A stretch of 64,000 bases of DNA, taken from the NCBI GenBank assembly GCA_947502885.1, contig CANNBP010000006.1:186001-250000 (forward strand), written 5' to 3'. The position numbers were made by a program, and so were the translations under genes. Every line of letters begins with the position of its first letter. The stretch's first letter is position 1. The notes under the pieces are model-generated. The model worked only from the letters and a program-made list of their open reading frames with translations. It had not been told where the DNA came from and ran no database searches. Of this stretch, positions 9,636 through 20,600 are shown piece by piece. This stretch comes from an uncultured Aquimarina sp. (GTDB lineage: Bacteria > Bacteroidota > Bacteroidia > Flavobacteriales > Flavobacteriaceae).

Positions 9636-12600
9636 TTATATTTTGATCTCGCTAAACTCGTTCTCATCCAATTCTTTAACTTCCTTAAATGTTAAATCTA
9701 CCTCAATTCTTTCACCTATTAGCTCAATTGTGTTTTCTGCATATATTCCTCTCAAATCATATTTTAACCCAAACTCTTTGTTAATAGCATTAAGCATTCT
9801 AATTCCTCTTAAGCTATTACCTCCTACTTGAAAAAAGTCATCTCTAATACCTATTTTTTCAATTTGTAAAATTTCTTCCCATATTTCGGTTAATTTTCTT
9901 TGAAGGTCATTTTGTGGTGCAACATAATCTTCTTTGATCACAGGTAGAGGAAGCACTTTTCTATTTACTTTTCCATTGTGTGTCAATGGCATTTCTTCAA
10001 GTTGTACATAAACCCTAGGAACCATGTACTCTGGAAGTTGATTTAGTAAGGTATCTTGTATTTCTTTTTGATTTATTTCACTAGTACTGATAACGTATCC
10101 TACTAATTGTACATTACCCTTATCATCTTTTATAGGAGTCACTACCGATTGCTCTATATTTTCTATTTGAGTTAAGACATGTTCTATCTCCCCTACTTCT
10201 ATTCGATAACCATTAATTTTTACTTGATGATCATTTCTTCCTAAAAATTCGATTGTTCCATCGGGTAACCAACGTGCCAAATCCCCTGTTAAATACAAAC
10301 GCTCTCCATCTTCAAAAGGATTCGCTACAAATTTTTCATTTGTTAAATCGGAATGGTTTAAGTACCCTCTTGACAATCCTTCTCCTCCAATACAAAGTTG
10401 CCCTACCATTCCTTGGGGTATTAATGATAAATGTTCATCTAGTATATATACTTGAGTATTGGCAATAGGTTTACCTATTGTTATTTTTCTTTCTTCTTGT
10501 AATTTAGAAATACATGACCATATAGTTGTTTCTGTTGGACCATAAAGATTCCATACTTTATCACTAAGCTTTGTCAATCTCTCTTTAAGCTCATAACTTA
10601 TTGATTCTCCTCCTGATAACAATGTAACATCCTCTAATGTTTCTATGCCATTGGATATTAACATTTGCCATCTTGATGGGGTTCCTTGAATACAATTAGG
10701 TTTAGTTTTATGAATAACAGAAGTTATATATTCTGGATCTTTTGCTTCCTCATCTTTTACTAAAACCAATTGTCCTCCTAATAACAAAGGGGACAAGAGT
10801 TCTAATATTGAGATATCGAATGTAAATGTTGTAAGGCTTAAAAATTTAATGTTTTGATCGAATGCAAGATGATCACACATACTAAATAAAAAATTCACCA
10901 AAGCTTTATGCTCAATTTTTACACCTTTTGGTTTTCCTGTACTTCCAGAAGTATAAATTAAATATGCTAAGTCATCTGGAGACAGCTTATTTTTGAGAGA
11001 ATCTAGAGCATTTTCTTGTCTAATATCATATTCTTGATCTACGTAAATTATTTCTTTAGAAGCGTGATCTCCAAAAACATTTTCAAAATCTAAAGAACTT
11101 AAAACGATATTAGATTTTGTATCTTCTAATATATAATCAATACGCTCTTTTGGGTAATTAGGATCGATAGGAACATAGGCACCTCCACTTTTTAATATGG
11201 CCAATATTGCTATAACCATTTCGATACTTTTATCAATACAAATAGGAATAAAATCTTCTTTTGACACTCCTTTTTCTATAATAAGATAAGCTAAACAATT
11301 CGATTTTCTATCTAACTCTTTATATGTAATTGTTTTGTCTTTAAACTGTACAGAAATAGCATCTGGAGTACGTTTTACTTGTTCTGTAAACAAATCTACT
11401 ATTGTTTTATCCTTTGGATAAAGTACCTTAGTATCATTAAACTCGTTTAACAAAACTTCTCTTTCCTCTTTTAGTAAATATTTTGCTTTACTAATGCTCT
11501 GATCTGAATACTTTAAAAGCTCGTTTAATAGTACTTTATAATGTAATATGAAGTTTTCGATTGTTTCTTGTTCATAAACATCATTATTGTATCTGAGAAT
11601 AAAATCTATTCCACCTGCGACTTCTGTAAAATCGATTTCAATATCAAACAAGATCATTTTCTCTCCTAAATCACATACTTCATGATTGCTTAATTCATAC
11701 ATTGATGATTCTGCCATCCCTAGATAGTTAATCAAAATATCGAATAAAGGACTTCTATTAACTGCTCTTTTAGTATTTAAATCTTCTAAGAGCTTATCAA
11801 ATGGGTACATTTGATACTCTAAGGATTTTAAAGTAGTTGCTTTAATTTTTTCAAACAATTCGATAAAACTATTATTAGGATCAATATCACTCCTTAATGC
11901 CAAGGTATTTATATAAACACCTATTTGATCTTCTAAGTCAGAATGATCCCTTCCTGCAATTGGGTTTCCAATTACGATATCAGTTTCTCCAGTATACTTA
12001 TGTAGCAAAATTTTAGAAACTGTTAATAACCCCATAAATACACTACCACCATTTCCTTTTACAAAATTTTGTAAGTTTCCTATTATTTCTGATGAAATAT
12101 GTATTCCTAACCCCTTACCTGAAAATGTCTTGTTTAGTGGTCTTTTTTTCTTAGATGGTAAATCAAGTACTGGTATTGTTCCATTTAATGAAGAGGTCCA
12201 ATACTCTTTATGTTTTTGGTTATTCGGATCATTAACTTGAGCTAATTGCCATGCACTATAATCTTTATATTGTATTCTTAATGGAGAGATTTTAGGACTT
12301 TCTCCTCTTACATATGCTTCATAATATTTCATAACGTCACCAACCAATACCTCCATAGACCACCCATCGCTTATAATGTGATGCATGTTATAATAGAAAA
12401 TGAACTTATCATTACTTACCTGAAGTAAACTAACTCTTAATAAAGGTCCTTTGGATAAATCGAATGGTTTAAACGAATCTGATAAAACATAGGTTTTATA
12501 AACAGCATGAGGATCCTCTTCTTCTCTAAAATCAAAAAACTCCATGTTAAATTTTACCTCATCATAATCTAAAACGATTTGATAAGGCTCTCCATTCTCA

Positions 12601-13001
12601 TCTTCATTAAACACTGTTCGCAAAATCTCATGTCGTTCTATAACAGACATTATTGCACGTTCTAAACAGTTTCGATCATGTTTCCCGTTTAATTCAATTT
12701 CTGTTGGTAAATTATATGCTGTAGACCCTTCATTGGTTTGACTTAATATCCAAACTCTTTGTTGAGCATTGGACATAGGATATTTAGATTTTGGTTCAAT
12801 AACTGGTATTGGCTCTACAGAATTATTCTCGTTTAAATTCTTTAAATATATAACGATTTCATCTTTGTTAGATTTAATTTTCTGAATCAGTTCTGGCGAA
12901 ATCTTATCTTTATAAGATGAAATTTTAATATCATCTCCTTTTAAAAATAGTTTTATTTGTTGCTCTCTTAATTCAACAAAAAGTTCTTTTATTTTTTTCA
13001 T
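9636..13001 (-). CDS. One-module NRPS, docking-C-A(Gly)-PCP
   Basis: This 1121-residue protein receives the chain from the polyketide module and should add glycine. It has a TubC-type docking domain (about 1-55), a condensation domain (HHIISDG near 209), an adenylation domain (YTSGSTG near 685; FDIS; LYGPTE near 824; NGKVN in place of the usual NGKVD) and a carrier domain with GGNSL near 1063. The code reads DILQLGLIWK, a known glycine code. There is no methylation, epimerase or thioesterase domain. The C-terminus is acidic and ends FSEIKI. The carbamoyltransferase follows after 44 bases and is probably co-transcribed. Confidence 0.97.
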   Translation of the reverse strand: MKKIKELFVELREQQIKLFLKGDDIKISSYKDKISPELIQKIKSNKDEIVIYLKNLNENNSVEPIPVIEPKSKYPMSNAQQRVWILSQTNEGSTAYNLPTEIELNGKHDRNCLERAIMSVIERHEILRTVFNEDENGEPYQIVLDYDEVKFNMEFFDFREEEDPHAVYKTYVLSDSFKPFDLSKGPLLRVSLLQVSNDKFIFYYNMHHIISDGWSMEVLVGDVMKYYEAYVRGESPKISPLRIQYKDYSAWQLAQVNDPNNQKHKEYWTSSLNGTIPVLDLPSKKKRPLNKTFSGKGLGIHISSEIIGNLQNFVKGNGGSVFMGLLTVSKILLHKYTGETDIVIGNPIAGRDHSDLEDQIGVYINTLALRSDIDPNNSFIELFEKIKATTLKSLEYQMYPFDKLLEDLNTKRAVNRSPLFDILINYLGMAESSMYELSNHEVCDLGEKMILFDIEIDFTEVAGGIDFILRYNNDVYEQETIENFILHYKVLLNELLKYSDQSISKAKYLLKEEREVLLNEFNDTKVLYPKDKTIVDLFTEQVKRTPDAISVQFKDKTITYKELDRKSNCLAYLIIEKGVSKEDFIPICIDKSIEMVIAILAILKSGGAYVPIDPNYPKERIDYILEDTKSNIVLSSLDFENVFGDHASKEIIYVDQEYDIRQENALDSLKNKLSPDDLAYLIYTSGSTGKPKGVKIEHKALVNFLFSMCDHLAFDQNIKFLSLTTFTFDISILELLSPLLLGGQLVLVKDEEAKDPEYITSVIHKTKPNCIQGTPSRWQMLISNGIETLEDVTLLSGGESISYELKERLTKLSDKVWNLYGPTETTIWSCISKLQEERKITIGKPIANTQVYILDEHLSLIPQGMVGQLCIGGEGLSRGYLNHSDLTNEKFVANPFEDGERLYLTGDLARWLPDGTIEFLGRNDHQVKINGYRIEVGEIEHVLTQIENIEQSVVTPIKDDKGNVQLVGYVISTSEINQKEIQDTLLNQLPEYMVPRVYVQLEEMPLTHNGKVNRKVLPLPVIKEDYVAPQNDLQRKLTEIWEEILQIEKIGIRDDFFQVGGNSLRGIRMLNAINKEFGLKYDLRGIYAENTIELIGERIEVDLTFKEVKELDENEFSEIKI

Positions 13002-13132
13002 AGGTCTACTATTCTTTTTAAAAAATGTTTTATTTCATGAAGATTCACGGTATTTCTTTTCATAGAAAAAAGAAACACCTGATTTTTAAGGACAAAGCTA
13101 TTAATGGATTATCTGAATTGAAGCTTAAATGA

Positions 13133-13155
13133 AAAACGGAGCACCCAACCGTTTT
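13133..13155 (-). terminator. Intra-operon hairpin, possible terminator or attenuator
   Basis: On the minus strand, AAAACGG pairs with CCGTTTT around a 9-base loop and runs into TCATTT. It lies in the 207-base gap between the polyketide gene and the next NRPS gene. A weak intrinsic terminator here would be a natural target for the cluster's own NusG-like antiterminator, but the U tract is short. Confidence 0.4.
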
Positions 13156-13208
13156 CAAATTAGGTACATGTTATTTATAATGTAGTCAAAAAATTAATCA
13201 AGATTGTT

Positions 13209-16200
13209 TTAGATTACAATGGAGTCTACTTCTTCCATTTCATTATCCTTCTCCTTCATCCATTTTACTTGATCAAGTACTTTTGAAATATCTTCTATTG
13301 TTTTATTTGAAAAAACATCAGACATTCTAATCACAATCCCAGTATTTTTTCGCAATTTGTTAATCAATAATACAGCCTTTAAAGAATCTCCTCCCAGTTC
13401 AAAAAAATCATCTTTTATTCCCAAACCTGTAACTCCGAATATGTTTTCGAATAAATTGGTTACCAAAGATTCTGTATCGTTTTTAGGAGCTGTAAATTCG
13501 GCTTTAACTATTTTTCTATTTATTTGAACCCCTATTTTGGGTTTCTTTTTATCAGAAATATTTGGTAGATCATTCAAATTCCTTTTAGAAACTAATATTT
13601 GCTTTATATCGTTATGCAAAAATGAGTAATGAAAAGCATTAATCAATTCATTTTGTTTTATCCATGGATCTACATCATCAACTTTATCTAAATTTAAAAT
13701 CGACCAATTCTTCTTATTATTTCTCAAAACAATATTATCCATTTGTGCCGAAGCAGAGGCATAAGCTCCATATGTAATTCCTCCTAAAAAAGACGATAAA
13801 CTTGATATAATCTTCACAAAACCTATAGTCTTCTCTTTAACTATTCTATCAATATTAATAAGCCCGTTAACTCTAGGCGCAAAGTGTTTCTCTATAGTAT
13901 CTTCCAGAATATCTTCTACCAACATTGCTTCAGTTATGTCAACGTTTCTGTCCATATGAATAATACCATCAATAGAAACAAATTCGTTTTCTATATTTTC
14001 TATTTCAGATAAAAGGCTTTCATAATTTGATATGTCTACATATGAAATCGTTATAGTACCATGCTGCTTTTTTAATATCTCATATAATCTTTTTGATTCT
14101 TCACTCCACTCATCAAAATTCTTACCTGTTAGGGTTATTATATTAGCTTGATACTCCTTTAATAAATGATTTGTCAATATGTATTGCATATTATCCAATG
14201 TACCTGTAACAATATAATTACCATTTTTCTTAATAACAGATGTTCTATAGTTCTCTATTTCTTCTGTTTCTAATGGTTCATAATATGGAATCCACCTTCT
14301 GTCATTTCTAAAGGCAACCATATTGAATTTGATGGAGTTATAAAGCTCATTTGATATTGCTACAATATCTTGCAAAGTGTAATTATCTATATCAATATCT
14401 ATACATGAAGCATAAAAATTTTTAGATTCTTGAGTAAAAACTTTTAATAAGGTATTTGTATGCTGGTTTATTTGTTCTAAATCCTCTGCTCCAGTAACTC
14501 TATAATTTTTATTAGAAATAACAATTATTTTCTTTGGATTTGTGGTTTCTTCAAATTTAAAAGCCTTTATCATTTTTAGGATATTATTAAACTTCATATT
14601 ATATCCTAAATAACTATTTTGAGTTGTTATGACAGAACTCTTATTTAACTCCCATGCATAGACTATAAAATCATATTCAAATTTTATTGTTTCAAGATGT
14701 AACAATAAATCATTATAATCTGATAAATTGTTCGGGTTTATTGTAATCTTATTAGGTAAATCTGTTTTGAATTGATCTCCTTTAATCACCTCAATAACTT
14801 CCTTACTATCATGTTTTAGTTTCTCTATTAACGTTTTACTAAATAAAGAATCATCATTAAAAATAAGGCATCTTTTTGCTTTAGAAAATACCGTTTCTAC
14901 TTTTTTGTTCCTTGGAACATATTTCCATGAAGGAATGAATAATCCTTTCGAAATCTCTTTTTTAGTTTGTAATAGATATTCTTTTTTAATTATATTTTTA
15001 TCCAAAGCTACTTTTGAAGGAATATCATACTCATCAAAAGCATAAGTAGGAATGGATATTTTGTTTGGTTTCTCCTCATTATAGTATTCCTCCCAATCAA
15101 TGTCTATCCCGTTACACCATAATTTTCCTAAAAATTCTGTAAAATATTCATTATCATCAATATCTTCTTTAGGGTGTCTAATTGTGGTTAAAACATCATT
15201 TGTTAAACTATGATTTTGTGACTTTTTAAAGAAACTAGTTAATGTTCTTCCTGGACCAATTTCTATGAATAAACTATGGTCAATTGCAATAAGCTTCTTT
15301 ATTCCTTTTTCAAACTCTACAGCTGCTGTAATATGATTTGACCAATATTGTATAGAAGTAACCTCTTTTTCTGTAACAAAATCCCCTGTAATATTGGAAA
15401 TAAATGGAATTTGCGGTTTTTGTAATGTAATCTTTTTTAATTCTTCTTCAAAATCTTCAAGTATAACATTCATCATTGAAGAATGGAAAGCATGAGAAGT
15501 CTTTAAAACAGTAAATAGTATTTCTTCTTTTTCTAATTCTTTTTTTACTAAATCTATATCATTTTTTGATCCTGAAATCACAAATGAATCATGAGCATTT
15601 CTCGCCGCTATTGATACATTTTGAAGTATCTCTGTTTTCACTCTCTGAAGAGGAGCGGATATACTTAGCATATCTCCTTCAGAAACCTTCGTCATTAATT
15701 CTGCTCTAATACTTATAACTTTTAATGCGTCTTTAAAAGTAAAAACACCACTAATAGTAGCTGCAACATACTCTCCCAAACTATGCCCAATCATATAAGT
15801 TGGTTTTATTCCTAACGCAATAAGTAATTGTGCAAGTGCATATTCAAATACAAATAACAATGGTTGGGTATAAACTGTTTTATGGATATTTTCGGTAGTT
15901 TCAGAATTATCATTAAATAAAATCTCCTTATAATTAATACCATTAATTTCTTCTAAATAATTTAGTCCGTCATCCAAAACTTGTTTAAAAATGGGGTACA
16001 TACCGTACAAGTTTTTACCCATATTCACATACTGACTCCCTTGTCCAGAAAACATAAACACTATATTATTTTTAGGCTTAATTATAGTTGTTTTAATAGT
16101 GTTCTCTTTTAAAGATGTAATTAACTCTTTACTATCCTTTACGACCAAATATTTTACAAAATCAAATTGTTTTCTACCTATTTGCATTGTATAGGATAAA

Positions 16201-17615
16201 TCAAAAATATCGGCTTTTTTATTTTCAACAAACTTTAGCAATTTATTTTCATATTGCTCTAATGCTGTTTCTGTTTTAGCAGAATATCTAATTAGTTTAT
16301 ACGTTCTCTTCGAATTTCTTTTTTCAACTCTAGGTGCTTCTTGCAGAATTACATGCACATTTGTTCCTCCGATTCCAAGTGAGCTAACACCAGCTGTAAG
16401 CAGTTTTTGGTTTTCAGATCTCCAATTTTGCGAAGTATGATTAACATAAAATGGACCTTCATCAAAGTTGATTGTTATGTTTGGTTTCTTATAGTGTAGA
16501 CTTCCTGGAATTACTCTATTATTTATTGATAGTGCAGTTTTTATCAATCCTGTAATACCTGCAGCTTCATCGGCATGTCCCATATTCGACTTTATGGTCC
16601 CAATGGCACATTTATGATTTGTATCATTATCAAATGCCATATTAAGAGCTTCTATTTCTATAGGATCTCCTATTCTTGTTGCGGTACCATGTGCTTCTAT
16701 ATAAGTTACATCAGTTGGTGATACACCGGCTATTTTTTGTGCTAATTTTATGCATTCAAACTGCCCTTCAACACTAGGCATTGTATATCCCGCTTTAGCC
16801 TTTCCATCATTATTCATTGCAGAACCTTTTATAACTGCATAGATGTTATCATTATCCTTTAGAGCATCTTCTAATCTCTTTAAAACAACTACACCCGCCC
16901 CATCAGATCCTATTGTTCCTGAGGATTCACTATCAAAACTACGATTATGTCCATCTTTGGACATAATAGACCCTTCTACATATGTATATCCATTATCTTC
17001 TCTAGAAAGTAGCCTTACTCCTCCAACAACTGCTGTACCGCATTCATTCAAAAGTAAGCTCCTACATGCAAGGTGTGTGGTACTTAGGGATGTCGAACAT
17101 GCAGTATCAATAAAGTAACATGGTCCCTTAAAGTTCAGTTTATAGGCTATTAAAGAAGCCATAAAATTAGGGTTTGATAGCTTTTCCTTGGTTAAATGGT
17201 CTACATTCAAATCATTTGTTAGGGAAGCATGCAAACTCCAGTTTAAATCTTTATTAGCTCCAAAAAAAACTCCAATTTTTTTGGTATATTCTTCTATATT
17301 ACATCCAGCATCTTCTAGCGCTTCCCAAACTAAGTGGTGCATCAATCTTGTTTGGGGGTTCATAATTCGCGCTTCATCCAAAGTATATTTAAAAAAAGGG
17401 TAATCAAAAATATTTGTATTTTTCACATAAGCAGATGCTTTTACATAATGTTCTTGATTAAGTTCTTTTTTTTCTACTCCTTTCTCCTCTAGCTCATGAT
17501 CTGAAAAAAAATGTATCAATTCCTTTTCTTCGACCAAATTTTCCCAAAACTCTTCTATACTATTCGATTTTGGAAATCTTCCTGACATTCCAATAATAGC
17601 TATATCTCTTTTCAT
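13209..17615 (-). CDS. Type I PKS module, KS-AT(malonyl)-KR(degenerate)-ACP
   Basis: This 1468-residue module extends the chain by two carbons. The ketosynthase (about 1-430) has DTACSTSL with the active Cys near 173, EAHGTA and the His in KSNMGH. The acyltransferase (about 510-810) has GHSLGE near 608 and HAFH near 706, the signature of malonyl-CoA loading. A ketoreductase-like region (about 1130-1340) keeps the Ser and Tyr positions. Its NADPH glycine loop has decayed to TGTLDNMQ, the catalytic Lys position is Arg (APRVNG) and the YAAAN motif is YASAS. It is probably inactive, leaving a ketone. The carrier domain has GGDSL near 1406. There is no TubC-type start; the end is acidic (EEVDSIVI). 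It begins 51 bases after the two-module NRPS. Confidence 0.96.
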   Translation of the reverse strand: MKRDIAIIGMSGRFPKSNSIEEFWENLVEEKELIHFFSDHELEEKGVEKKELNQEHYVKASAYVKNTNIFDYPFFKYTLDEARIMNPQTRLMHHLVWEALEDAGCNIEEYTKKIGVFFGANKDLNWSLHASLTNDLNVDHLTKEKLSNPNFMASLIAYKLNFKGPCYFIDTACSTSLSTTHLACRSLLLNECGTAVVGGVRLLSREDNGYTYVEGSIMSKDGHNRSFDSESSGTIGSDGAGVVVLKRLEDALKDNDNIYAVIKGSAMNNDGKAKAGYTMPSVEGQFECIKLAQKIAGVSPTDVTYIEAHGTATRIGDPIEIEALNMAFDNDTNHKCAIGTIKSNMGHADEAAGITGLIKTALSINNRVIPGSLHYKKPNITINFDEGPFYVNHTSQNWRSENQKLLTAGVSSLGIGGTNVHVILQEAPRVEKRNSKRTYKLIRYSAKTETALEQYENKLLKFVENKKADIFDLSYTMQIGRKQFDFVKYLVVKDSKELITSLKENTIKTTIIKPKNNIVFMFSGQGSQYVNMGKNLYGMYPIFKQVLDDGLNYLEEINGINYKEILFNDNSETTENIHKTVYTQPLLFVFEYALAQLLIALGIKPTYMIGHSLGEYVAATISGVFTFKDALKVISIRAELMTKVSEGDMLSISAPLQRVKTEILQNVSIAARNAHDSFVISGSKNDIDLVKKELEKEEILFTVLKTSHAFHSSMMNVILEDFEEELKKITLQKPQIPFISNITGDFVTEKEVTSIQYWSNHITAAVEFEKGIKKLIAIDHSLFIEIGPGRTLTSFFKKSQNHSLTNDVLTTIRHPKEDIDDNEYFTEFLGKLWCNGIDIDWEEYYNEEKPNKISIPTYAFDEYDIPSKVALDKNIIKKEYLLQTKKEISKGLFIPSWKYVPRNKKVETVFSKAKRCLIFNDDSLFSKTLIEKLKHDSKEVIEVIKGDQFKTDLPNKITINPNNLSDYNDLLLHLETIKFEYDFIVYAWELNKSSVITTQNSYLGYNMKFNNILKMIKAFKFEETTNPKKIIVISNKNYRVTGAEDLEQINQHTNTLLKVFTQESKNFYASCIDIDIDNYTLQDIVAISNELYNSIKFNMVAFRNDRRWIPYYEPLETEEIENYRTSVIKKNGNYIVTGTLDNMQYILTNHLLKEYQANIITLTGKNFDEWSEESKRLYEILKKQHGTITISYVDISNYESLLSEIENIENEFVSIDGIIHMDRNVDITEAMLVEDILEDTIEKHFAPRVNGLINIDRIVKEKTIGFVKIISSLSSFLGGITYGAYASASAQMDNIVLRNNKKNWSILNLDKVDDVDPWIKQNELINAFHYSFLHNDIKQILVSKRNLNDLPNISDKKKPKIGVQINRKIVKAEFTAPKNDTESLVTNLFENIFGVTGLGIKDDFFELGGDSLKAVLLINKLRKNTGIVIRMSDVFSNKTIEDISKVLDQVKWMKEKDNEMEEVDSIVI

Positions 17616-17665
17616 TTAATATTGCATTAAGTTTATGAAAGTGTGTTGTTTTATGCTTCTTAATC

Positions 17666-20600
17666 TTATATGTCATTCATAAAATCAATAAGCTCTTCTA
17701 CATCTTCCATTTCATTTTCTTCAATGTGAACCTTTGGAGTAGATTTAGCTTCATCCAAATTTTCTGCTAAAGTTCTAATAGTAGGATATTGAAAAAATGA
17801 TATAATCTTTAGATCTATGTTTAATGCGGTATTAATAATTGTCAGTAATTGAAATACTTTCATTGAATTACCTCCTATTTCAAAAAAGTTATCGTCTATA
17901 CCTATTTTATCTATACCTAAGAAATCACTCCAAATGGATAGTAATTTCTTTTCTACCTCATTCCTTGGGGCTATATGTTTTTTAACTTCTGTTTTTTCTC
18001 CTTTTGGAAAAGGTAGTTCCTTATAATTTATTTTACCGTTAGCTGTTTGGGGAAATTCCTTAAGTGTAATTATATGTTGAGGAATCATATAGTGAGGTAA
18101 TCTTAATCTTAAAAATCCTTTAATAGATTCTTCTTCAACATTTTCATCAATTTTGATGTAAGCAGCTATAATAGTTTCTTCCTTATTTTGAAAAGTTGAA
18201 ACTGCACTTTGATTTATACCTTTATACTCAAGGATAACATTTTCAATTTCTTCCAGTTCAATTCGATATCCTTTAATTTTTACCTGACTATCTAGCCTCC
18301 CTTGATATTCAATTTCGCCATTAGGGAGCCAACACGCTAAATCGCCCGTTTTATATATTCTTTGATTAGCCTTAAAAGGGTCTTTTATAAATTTTGATAT
18401 AGTGGATACATCATTATTAAGATACCCAATTGACACTCCATCTCCACTTATACACAATTCTCCTGAAACACCTATAGGACAAAGTTGATTGAAACTATCC
18501 AAAATATAGATATCTGTATTTACTATGGGCTTTCCTATAGTAACATCACTACTTCTTTTTATAGATTTTACAGAAGACCAAATTGTTGTTTCTGTAGGAC
18601 CATACATGTTATATATGTTACTGTTTGTTTCTTTAAGCAGTTTTTCTGCTAAAGATTTTTTTAATACCTCACCTCCAACCAAAAGTGTTTTTAATCTCCT
18701 TAATGCTTCGTTTCCATTAGGATTTAACAAAAACTCTTCATAAAAAGACGGTGTAGATTGCATATGTGTAACGTGATACTTTTCAATAAGTGCTGCTGTA
18801 TTTTCTTCGTCGGTTAATCCTTTAATCCGATCAATAACAAAATCATATTGAATCTTTGATCTTCTTATCAGTTCTTTTAGTTTATTTAAATGATTCAGAT
18901 TTTCTAATACCATTTGTTCATCAATTCCAAAGTCTATCAAACATGCTATCTCATCAACACCTGCTTTATGGACTCTATTGATTATATCTAAACATGATTC
19001 GGGAGTCCCAAACAAACTACTTGTTTTGTGAAATCTTAAAAAGCCAATGTCTAATAATACATCTTGATCCTTATCTAAATCCAAACCTTGCTCTTCGGCT
19101 ATTGGTTTTAGTAAATTCAATGAATTTTTAAGATAGTTTTTAAAAGGAGCTTCGACTACCTCCTTAACCATTGTCTCATCATCACTTACAAAGGTGTGCA
19201 ACATTAGGGCAACTTTTCGTTTTTTATGGTCAAATCCATTTTCTCGCAATGTCTGTCTATATACATCTATTTTTCCTGATAAATCTTCAATACTTTGTCC
19301 TAATAGATGTGTTAACAAATTTGCACCAATTGAACCTGCATATTTAAAAGTCTCTATACTTCCTCCTGCTGTTATCCAAAGAGGTACTTCATCTTGCACA
19401 GGTACTGGGTGTATTTTAAATTCAAAGTCTTTTCCTAGGCCATTTTTTCGACTTATAGAATTTCCTTTCCATAACTTTTTTAGTTCATCAATTTTTTCAC
19501 GCATTATTTGATGACGATTTTCATAACTATCCGAAGCTAAAACAAAATCATTAGGGTGCCATCCAGAAGCAATAGATAATTCTACCCTACCATTAGACAA
19601 ATTATCAACCATTGACCACTCTTCTGCAACTCTTACGGTATCATGCAATGGTAAAACAACACTTCCTGATCTAAGTTTAATATTTTGAGTTATAGTTGAA
19701 ACAGCTGCAGCTGCTACGGAAGGGTTAGGAAATTGGTCTCCAAAGTCATGAAAGTGTCTTTCTGGAACCCAAATCCCGCTAAAATCATTTTTATCAGCAA
19801 AAGTAGCACCTTCTATAAGTAACTTGTATTTATTAACTTCTGAGCTAGTTCCTGTTGGGAAATAAAACAAACTAAAATCCATTGTTGGCTTAGGTTGAAT
19901 CGAAATCGGTCGTTCTAAATGAATTATTACTTTATTCCTTCTAGTTAAAGTCCATAATAGTTCTAGTATTGATATATCAAAACTTATACTAGTCGTTGCC
20001 AACCATATATCTTTATTACTAGAGTTTGCAAATGTCCTACTCATTCCATTTACAAAGTTTGTTAGGTTTCTATGTGATACTTTTACACCTTTTGGTTTTC
20101 CCGTAGAACCAGAAGTATAAATTACATACGCTAATGATGAACCTTTTATCTTGGGTAAATGAGTTTCTAAAAAGAATTTGTTTTCTAATGTTTCAACAAT
20201 AACCGTGTTGGTCGTTTTTGGTATAATGTCTATAGTACCTTTATCTACTAAGACAATTTTTGTATTACTATGTTCTAAAATATAATCAAGCCGGTCTAAA
20301 GGATAAAAAGGATCTAAAGGTAAATAAGAAGCTCCCGATTTCAATACTCCTAGAATTGCTATTACCATTTCTATAGATCGTCCTAAACAAACTCCTACAG
20401 TTGTATTTGGAAGTACTCCTTGCTTTTGTAAGTGTAATGCTAGGTTAGTAGATCTTTCATCAAGTTCTTTATAAGATATTTCCTTTTCTTCGCAAACCAA
20501 GGCTACGTCATCTGGTGATTGTACTACTTGTTTCTGAATTAAAGAAATGACTGTTTCTTCAATATCATATTTATACTCTGTTTCGTTAAATACATTTAAC

